A DNA stretch of 9,732 nt from Thermodesulfobacteriota bacterium (lineage in GTDB: Bacteria; Desulfobacterota; SM23-61), in contig JASEHN010000078.1 of assembly GCA_030018715.1 (NCBI GenBank), positions 1 to 9,732 on the forward strand. Direction: 5' to 3'. Positions 5,850 through 9,732 of the stretch are shown here, piece after piece. A program made the position numbers and the translations under genes. Under the pieces are notes generated by a model. It worked only from the letters and a program-made list of their open reading frames with translations, was not told where the DNA came from and searched no databases. How positions within the stretch are numbered: position 1 is the first letter of the stretch; the number at the start of each line of letters is the position of its first letter.

Positions 5850-8216
5850 TTAATTGTGTAAGAAATCCTGGTCATTTTTCTCCTTTTCTTTTATTCGCCG
5901 GAGTACTCGCTCGGCAGAGAGGGGCAGGTCTTTGATTCTTATCCCAATGGCATTGTAAACAGCGTTGGCAATTGCGGGAGCTACTGCAATCATGGTTCCC
6001 TCGCCAATTCCTTTCGCCCCCCAGGGACCTTCTGGCAGAGGATCAGGAGAAAAGATTGCTTTGACATTACGGCGCAAGGGCATTTCTCTGAAAGTGGGGA
6101 TTCGATAGTCTCCATAACTGCAGTTGGTCATAAGACCATTTTCATAGATGTATTCTTCCATGATGGAAGCTCCGATGGCCATGCCAAACCCCCCTTCAAT
6201 TTGCCCCTCGCACATTTTGGGGTTGATGGGGAACCCCATGTCAGCAGCGAACACCCCCTGGAGAATTTTGATTTCGCCCGTTTCAATGTTGACCACCAAC
6301 TCGACACCACAGGCATTGTATTGATACCAATTCCACATTTTTGGAGTCAAACCGGTTTGTGGATCCCAGGGGATTGCCGGGGTGGGAGCAAAAACTCCCC
6401 TGCCCCGGACTGGCGTTCCCTTTTTAAGGCTCGCCCCCCCTTGGGGAGTAAATATGGAAAAGGGTTCAAATAAATCGGCCAGGGCCATACCTGGCGATCC
6501 CTTCACTATTATTTTTCCGTTCACCAGCGCAAGGTCATCCAGAGGTGCTTCCATCTTTTGCGTTGCAGCCTGCAGGATCTGCCGCATAGCGTCCTGGCAA
6601 GCCATCCGTAAAGCATTGCCGGTGTTGTAAGTGGTGAAACTGGATGCTGAAAAGGTATCATAGGGAGTAATCGCGGTATCCCCGCGCCTGACTCTGACCT
6701 GACCCATGGGGATCCGGAACTCCTCGGCGGCAATCTGGGCCATAACCGTTTCAGACCCCATCCCCTGTTCGTCCGCGCTATATAGAACTTCTACCGTACC
6801 ATCTTCATGGACCAGGACCTCGGCTTCCGAATGCCCCCGAGGCGTATTTTGTTTTCCCCCCATGGCCACCCCTTTCCCTTTCCTCCATGGGCCCGGCTCC
6901 TGAACACAAGGTTCTTCAAGTTTTATTTCTTGGGCAACTTTTTCGAGACAATCCATTACGCCGATGCTTTCAATGATCTCCCCATAAGCATTCTTCTCCC
7001 CCCGGCGCAAAACATTTTTTCGTCGAAGCTCTATGGGACTCATGCCCAGATTCTCGGCAAGCATATCCATCTGGCACTCAACGGCCCAGGCTACCTGAGG
7101 GGTCCCCAGGCCACGATAAGCCCCCGCCCAGGGAGTGTTGGTATTGACGCCATAGGAATCCATGAAAAAGTTCGCGATGCGGTAGACGCAGACCGCTCCG
7201 GAGGCGGCCATCCGCCCATCCTGGATGGCCGCATAGGAAGCACCGTTGTCCACAATGATTTTCATCTGCTGGGCCACGATGGTTCCGTCCTTCTTGGCTC
7301 CGGTCTTTATGTAGGTGACCACGGGAAGGCGCGTGGAGGCGGCCAGATACATTTCCTGGCGGGAATAGGTAAACTGAACAGTTCCCCGGGCTTTCAGGGC
7401 CAGCAGGGTGGCCAAAGGCTCAACATAATGGCGCAGCCGGCTTCCAAAGCTTCCCCCTTGATAGGGATTGATCACGCGCACTTTGCCAACGGCGAGCCCG
7501 AATAAATCGCTGATAAGCCCCTTGATTACATAGACCCCTTGGCCATTTGTCCAGGTGATAATTCCACCGTCTGACTCGGCCCGGACAATACAAGAGGCTG
7601 GCTCCAATTGAGAGTGGCTGATTCTGGATGTAGAAAAACGATTCTCCAAAATAATGTCTGCCTCCGCAAAACCTTTTTCCACATCTCCGGCTCGGAGTTT
7701 AAAATGGCCCGTAACATTCGGAGCTTCCGGAGTGAATTGGGGACTTCCACGGTACTGCCCCAACAGCCGGTCGACAATGGCTGGCGGATTCGGCTGCATT
7801 GCTTCTTCGGCATCGAAGACGGCGGGAAGCTTCTCGTATTCCACTTGAATCAGCTCAATGGCTTCTTGGGCAATTTCTGGGGATTCGGCCGCCACCGCGG
7901 CGACTCCTTCCCCGGCCCAGATCACTTCTTCCAAAGCCAGGATTCGTGGGGCGCGGAAGGAAACCTTTTCTGGACAATCCTTGCCGGTCACCACCGCCCG
8001 TACCCCGGGCAGTTTTCCCGCTTGGGAGGTATCGAGTTTGACGATCCGGGCATGGGCATGGGGACTGCGCAGGACTTTGATATGGAAGAGCCCCGGAAAG
8101 TTGCGTTGCAGGTCGGCTGTGAACTGGGCCCTTCCCAGAACTTTGTCGAGGGCATCCACCCGGGGAACGCTTTTCCCTACGACTGAAGTAGGAGTAGGAA
8201 ATTTATTTGAAGACAT
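5850..8216 (-). CDS. Molybdopterin-binding large subunit of a xanthine-dehydrogenase-family hydroxylase (CoxL/XdhA type)
   Basis: A 788-residue catalytic subunit that hydroxylates (or in relatives reduces) a carbon of an aromatic or heterocyclic substrate at a Mo-cytosine or Mo-pterin centre. Numbered from the chosen start: an a/b hammerhead domain at about 20-130; GGSFGSR at 254-260; AYRGLGTPQ at 366-374; EQGMGSETV at 483-491; and GAKGIGEGT at 733-741, with Glu739 as the expected catalytic base. The form I CO dehydrogenase active-site loop VAYRCSFR is absent, so it is not a CO dehydrogenase. The ATG at 8214-8216 has AGGAG seven bases upstream (8224-8228). A TTG seven codons earlier lies inside a small hairpin and lacks a ribosome-binding site, so I reject it. 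Gene order L-S-M differs from the M-S-L order of many cox-type operons. The physiological substrate is unknown. Confidence 0.93.
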   Translation of the reverse strand: MSSNKFPTPTSVVGKSVPRVDALDKVLGRAQFTADLQRNFPGLFHIKVLRSPHAHARIVKLDTSQAGKLPGVRAVVTGKDCPEKVSFRAPRILALEEVIWAGEGVAAVAAESPEIAQEAIELIQVEYEKLPAVFDAEEAMQPNPPAIVDRLLGQYRGSPQFTPEAPNVTGHFKLRAGDVEKGFAEADIILENRFSTSRISHSQLEPASCIVRAESDGGIITWTNGQGVYVIKGLISDLFGLAVGKVRVINPYQGGSFGSRLRHYVEPLATLLALKARGTVQFTYSRQEMYLAASTRLPVVTYIKTGAKKDGTIVAQQMKIIVDNGASYAAIQDGRMAASGAVCVYRIANFFMDSYGVNTNTPWAGAYRGLGTPQVAWAVECQMDMLAENLGMSPIELRRKNVLRRGEKNAYGEIIESIGVMDCLEKVAQEIKLEEPCVQEPGPWRKGKGVAMGGKQNTPRGHSEAEVLVHEDGTVEVLYSADEQGMGSETVMAQIAAEEFRIPMGQVRVRRGDTAITPYDTFSASSFTTYNTGNALRMACQDAMRQILQAATQKMEAPLDDLALVNGKIIVKGSPGMALADLFEPFSIFTPQGGASLKKGTPVRGRGVFAPTPAIPWDPQTGLTPKMWNWYQYNACGVELVVNIETGEIKILQGVFAADMGFPINPKMCEGQIEGGFGMAIGASIMEEYIYENGLMTNCSYGDYRIPTFREMPLRRNVKAIFSPDPLPEGPWGAKGIGEGTMIAVAPAIANAVYNAIGIRIKDLPLSAERVLRRIKEKEKNDQDFLHN

Positions 8217-8292
8217 CGGAGAACTCCTGCCGTCCAAGCTCTCTTGGTTGGCACTTTCGGACCGGCTAAATCATTGCATCATGGGGTTACGC
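8217..8292 (-). promoter_or_regulatory. Spacer with ribosome-binding site before the hydroxylase large subunit
   Basis: This 76-base gap holds AGGAG at 8224-8228 and, just upstream, the inverted repeat CCAAG-AGAG-CTTGG (8234-8247 on the minus strand). There is no clear T-run after the stem, so it is not a convincing terminator. The gap is short enough for the MBL-fold gene and the hydroxylase genes to share one transcript. Confidence 0.3.
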
Positions 8293-9153
8293 CTAACGAT
8301 AACGTTCCACCTTTCCGAGGAGAAAGTTGTAGATCCGTTCCACCGCCCTCTGCTGGATCATCGGACCGGAACTTTCCTGGCCGATATCCACAGGGAAGCG
8401 GTCCAGGAAACTGATCCGCTGCCTACACTCCTCCAGGCTCCATCCCTTGGCCATCCCCACCGCCACGGCGGTCACCCATTCCCGGATAAAGGCGCTCTGT
8501 TTCGGAATGTAATCTTTATTACAGATGGGGCCATGGCCGGGAACAATATAATCAACGTCGAGGGTTCTTAGAAAATCGAGTGACCACAGCCAGGCGTCGG
8601 GGTCGGCAGCATGAAACCAAGTCTGGCATTCGCAGAATATGGTGTCGCCAACGAATACAACTTTCTCCTTGGGTATATAGACGGCGATTTGCCCCCTCGT
8701 GTGCCCGGGGGTATGGATCAGTTCAAAGATCTGATCTCCCACCCGGAGGGTCATGCGATGGCTGAAAAGGATAGTAGGAGGATTTAAATGAAAATCTTTT
8801 TCCGGAGGCATCAAGGCCATCCCTTCTGGGTCATCCTTCTTGACGACTTCTACGCTGTAAGAATAGGGGGTCCCAGCAGATACGGTCCCAAAGTCCTTTA
8901 AAATGAGTTCGTGGCCGATGACCGGGCACACGCCAGCAAGGAAAATGTTTCCGAAGATATGGTCGATATGGTGCTCGGTGTTGATCAAGAACCGAATGGG
9001 CCCTTTCTTCAATGCTTCCTCACGCATCGCTACGGCTTTCGTTGGCAGTTGGGGGGTATCGATAATGACCACGCCATCCGCGGTCACCACATACCCCGGA
9101 TTGCAGCCTCTTATATCTGTGGCCGCATATACGTTCTTTGTGACCTGCTCCAT
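8293..9153 (-). CDS. MBL-fold metallo-hydrolase
   Basis: A 286-residue metallo-beta-lactamase-fold protein with no signal peptide. The metal-binding motif reads TEHHIDHIFGN: Glu60, His61, His62, Asp64, His65. The remaining ligands are His151 in HTPGHTRGQ, Asp170 in VFVGDTIF and His207 in VPGHGPI. In the usual HxHxDH motif the first ligand is a histidine; here that position is Glu60 and the next residue is a histidine. Such variants exist in this large superfamily, so the enzyme may still be active with altered metal binding. Superfamily members hydrolyse thioesters, lactones, cyclic amides and other bonds, so no substrate is assigned. The ATG at 9151-9153 follows AGGAGG after four bases. It lies 31 bases after the FAH remnant and 76 bases before the hydroxylase large subunit, suggesting a role in the same catabolic route. 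Confidence 0.9.
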   Translation of the reverse strand: MEQVTKNVYAATDIRGCNPGYVVTADGVVIIDTPQLPTKAVAMREEALKKGPIRFLINTEHHIDHIFGNIFLAGVCPVIGHELILKDFGTVSAGTPYSYSVEVVKKDDPEGMALMPPEKDFHLNPPTILFSHRMTLRVGDQIFELIHTPGHTRGQIAVYIPKEKVVFVGDTIFCECQTWFHAADPDAWLWSLDFLRTLDVDYIVPGHGPICNKDYIPKQSAFIREWVTAVAVGMAKGWSLEECRQRISFLDRFPVDIGQESSGPMIQQRAVERIYNFLLGKVERYR

Positions 9154-9184
9154 GAATCCTCCTGTTCTTACAATTCTTTTTCGT

Positions 9185-9547
9185 TCATTCTGTTCTTTTC
9201 ACTACTTGGTTGCGAATCGCGCCAATTCCCTCGATCTCTAATTCCAAGACATCGCCTGGCTGCAGCCAGCGCCCGATTGTATCTTGCGCAGTCCCATGAG
9301 GGGATGTTCCCGAAGCGATAAAATCCCCAGGGTAGAGATATTCTTCTTCCGAGATCCGCGCGATAATTTTCGGAAACTTGTGATACATGTCTTGGGAATT
9401 ATCCTCGGCATATACATTTCCATTGACCCGGACAATCATCTTCAGATTGTTATAATCCAGCTCATCAGGGGTTACCAAACAGGGCCCCATGATGCTCCCA
9501 TGTTCAAAGTTCTTTCCCTTGGCTGGCCCCAGGCGTATCCCCCTTCC
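9185..9547 (-). pseudogene. Fumarylacetoacetate hydrolase (FAH) family remnant
   Basis: The C-terminal part of an FAH-family enzyme (C-C bond hydrolysis, decarboxylation or hydration of oxo-acids). The frame reads GKNFEHGSIMGPCLVTPDEL, then the conserved YPGDFIASGTSPHGT and LQPGDVLELEIEGIG motifs, ending at 9185-9187. Only about 120 codons are open, against some 250-300 in whole proteins. The segment with the metal-binding Glu-x-Glu pair and most of the active site is missing. The frame is closed upstream by a stop at 9548-9550, and the only ATG (9488-9490) lies inside the domain. A second frame just upstream (9526-9570) reads INFCYQFEEGGYAWG, which resembles a typical FAH N-terminus without a normal start codon. 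The simplest reading is a large internal deletion joining both ends of the gene. It is very probably inactive. Confidence 0.8.
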
Positions 9548-9588
9548 TCAAACTGGTAGCAAAAATTAATACCAGGTTAACGAAAAAT

Positions 9589-9732
9589 TTAACGCATTAG
9601 ATTAGGGACCAAAAGGCTGATTTGTGGATAGAAAAAAAGAATAAAAGTGATGATGATATCCATGATAACAAAGGGCATGATCCCCCGGAAAATATCCTCA
9701 GTGGGAACCGTGGGGACGACCGATTTAATCAT
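9589..9732 (-). CDS. dctM: TRAP transporter large permease (DctM type), C-terminal end, cut by the window edge
   Basis: The last 47 codons of a gene that continues beyond the end of the window. The peptide includes EDIFRGIMPFVIMDIIITF and ends YPQISLLVPNLMR before the stop at 9589-9591. The FRG-x-x-PF turn followed by a hydrophobic helix and a PQI...PNLM tail is the usual C-terminus of the 12-helix DctM permease. TRAP transporters import organic acids with a periplasmic binding protein and a sodium gradient. The adjacent FAH remnant starts within about 20-40 bases of this stop, so the two were probably one operon. Whether the rest of dctM is intact cannot be seen. Confidence 0.82.
   Translation of the reverse strand: MIKSVVPTVPTEDIFRGIMPFVIMDIIITFILFFYPQISLLVPNLMR

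Noticed and set aside
6807..7505. Open frame of 232 codons on the plus strand inside the hydroxylase large subunit
   Set aside because: It is antisense to a gene with clear family motifs throughout, and its translation has no recognisable domain.
4429..8216. Assignment as 4-hydroxybenzoyl-CoA reductase
   Set aside because: The FAD subunit has only three scattered cysteines and normal length, so the extra 4Fe-4S loop typical of that enzyme's beta subunit is missing.
8217..8237. Upstream TTG start for the hydroxylase large subunit
   Set aside because: It lies within a small hairpin and has no ribosome-binding site. The ATG at 8216 has AGGAG seven bases upstream and begins a normal family N-terminus.
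7858..8571. Open frame of 237 codons on the plus strand spanning the start of the large subunit and the end of the MBL gene
   Set aside because: It runs antisense across two well-supported genes and looks like a frame left open by codon bias. No domain or ribosome-binding site supports it.

Overview
The window reads as a chromosomal segment of an anaerobic proteobacterium-like organism, most plausibly a Desulfobacterota-type (former Deltaproteobacteria) sulfate reducer or syntroph. This is inferred from the gene mix: a tungsten-type aldehyde:ferredoxin oxidoreductase, a xanthine-dehydrogenase-family hydroxylase, TctABC and TRAP transporter genes, and a DUF1178 protein. No rRNA or other phylogenetic marker is present, so the placement is tentative. 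Every gene I can support is on the minus strand, so transcription runs from high to low coordinates.

Layout in order of transcription. The segment opens with the last 47 codons of a TRAP transporter large permease (9589-9732). A fumarylacetoacetate-hydrolase-family gene that has lost most of its length follows (9185-9547). Next is an intact block: a metallo-beta-lactamase-fold hydrolase (8293-9153) and the three subunits of a molybdenum hydroxylase in the order large, 2Fe-2S, FAD (8216 down to 4429). A 420-base spacer with no intact gene follows (4009-4428). Then come a full-length aldehyde ferredoxin oxidoreductase (2110-4008) and a translationally coupled MoaD/ThiS-like protein (1850-2113). 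After that lie three fragments of a TctC-TctB-TctA tricarboxylate transporter locus (about 1034-1768). A repeat- and hairpin-rich non-coding stretch (about 600-1010) separates these from a DUF1178 gene (164-589).

How the genes may work together. The hydroxylase would oxidise a carbon centre of a heterocyclic or aromatic substrate. The aldehyde oxidoreductase would oxidise an aldehyde to an acid and reduce ferredoxin. The metallo-hydrolase and the FAH-family protein fit ring-opened or cyclised acid intermediates, and the TRAP and Tct systems would import organic acids. No substrate can be named from sequence alone. Both oxidoreductases need molybdopterin, and the MoaD-like protein fits supply of dithiolene sulfur.

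The most unusual aspect is the pattern of decay. The pterin-enzyme block is intact, but the transport and FAH genes on both sides are reduced to terminal fragments, apparently joined by deletions, with one clear two-base frameshift in the tctC remnant. I found no CRISPR array, tRNA, rRNA, transposase or integrase. I do not see convincing evidence for a wholly new system; the decayed edges, the repeat region and the variant metal motif of the MBL hydrolase are the points most worth a second look.
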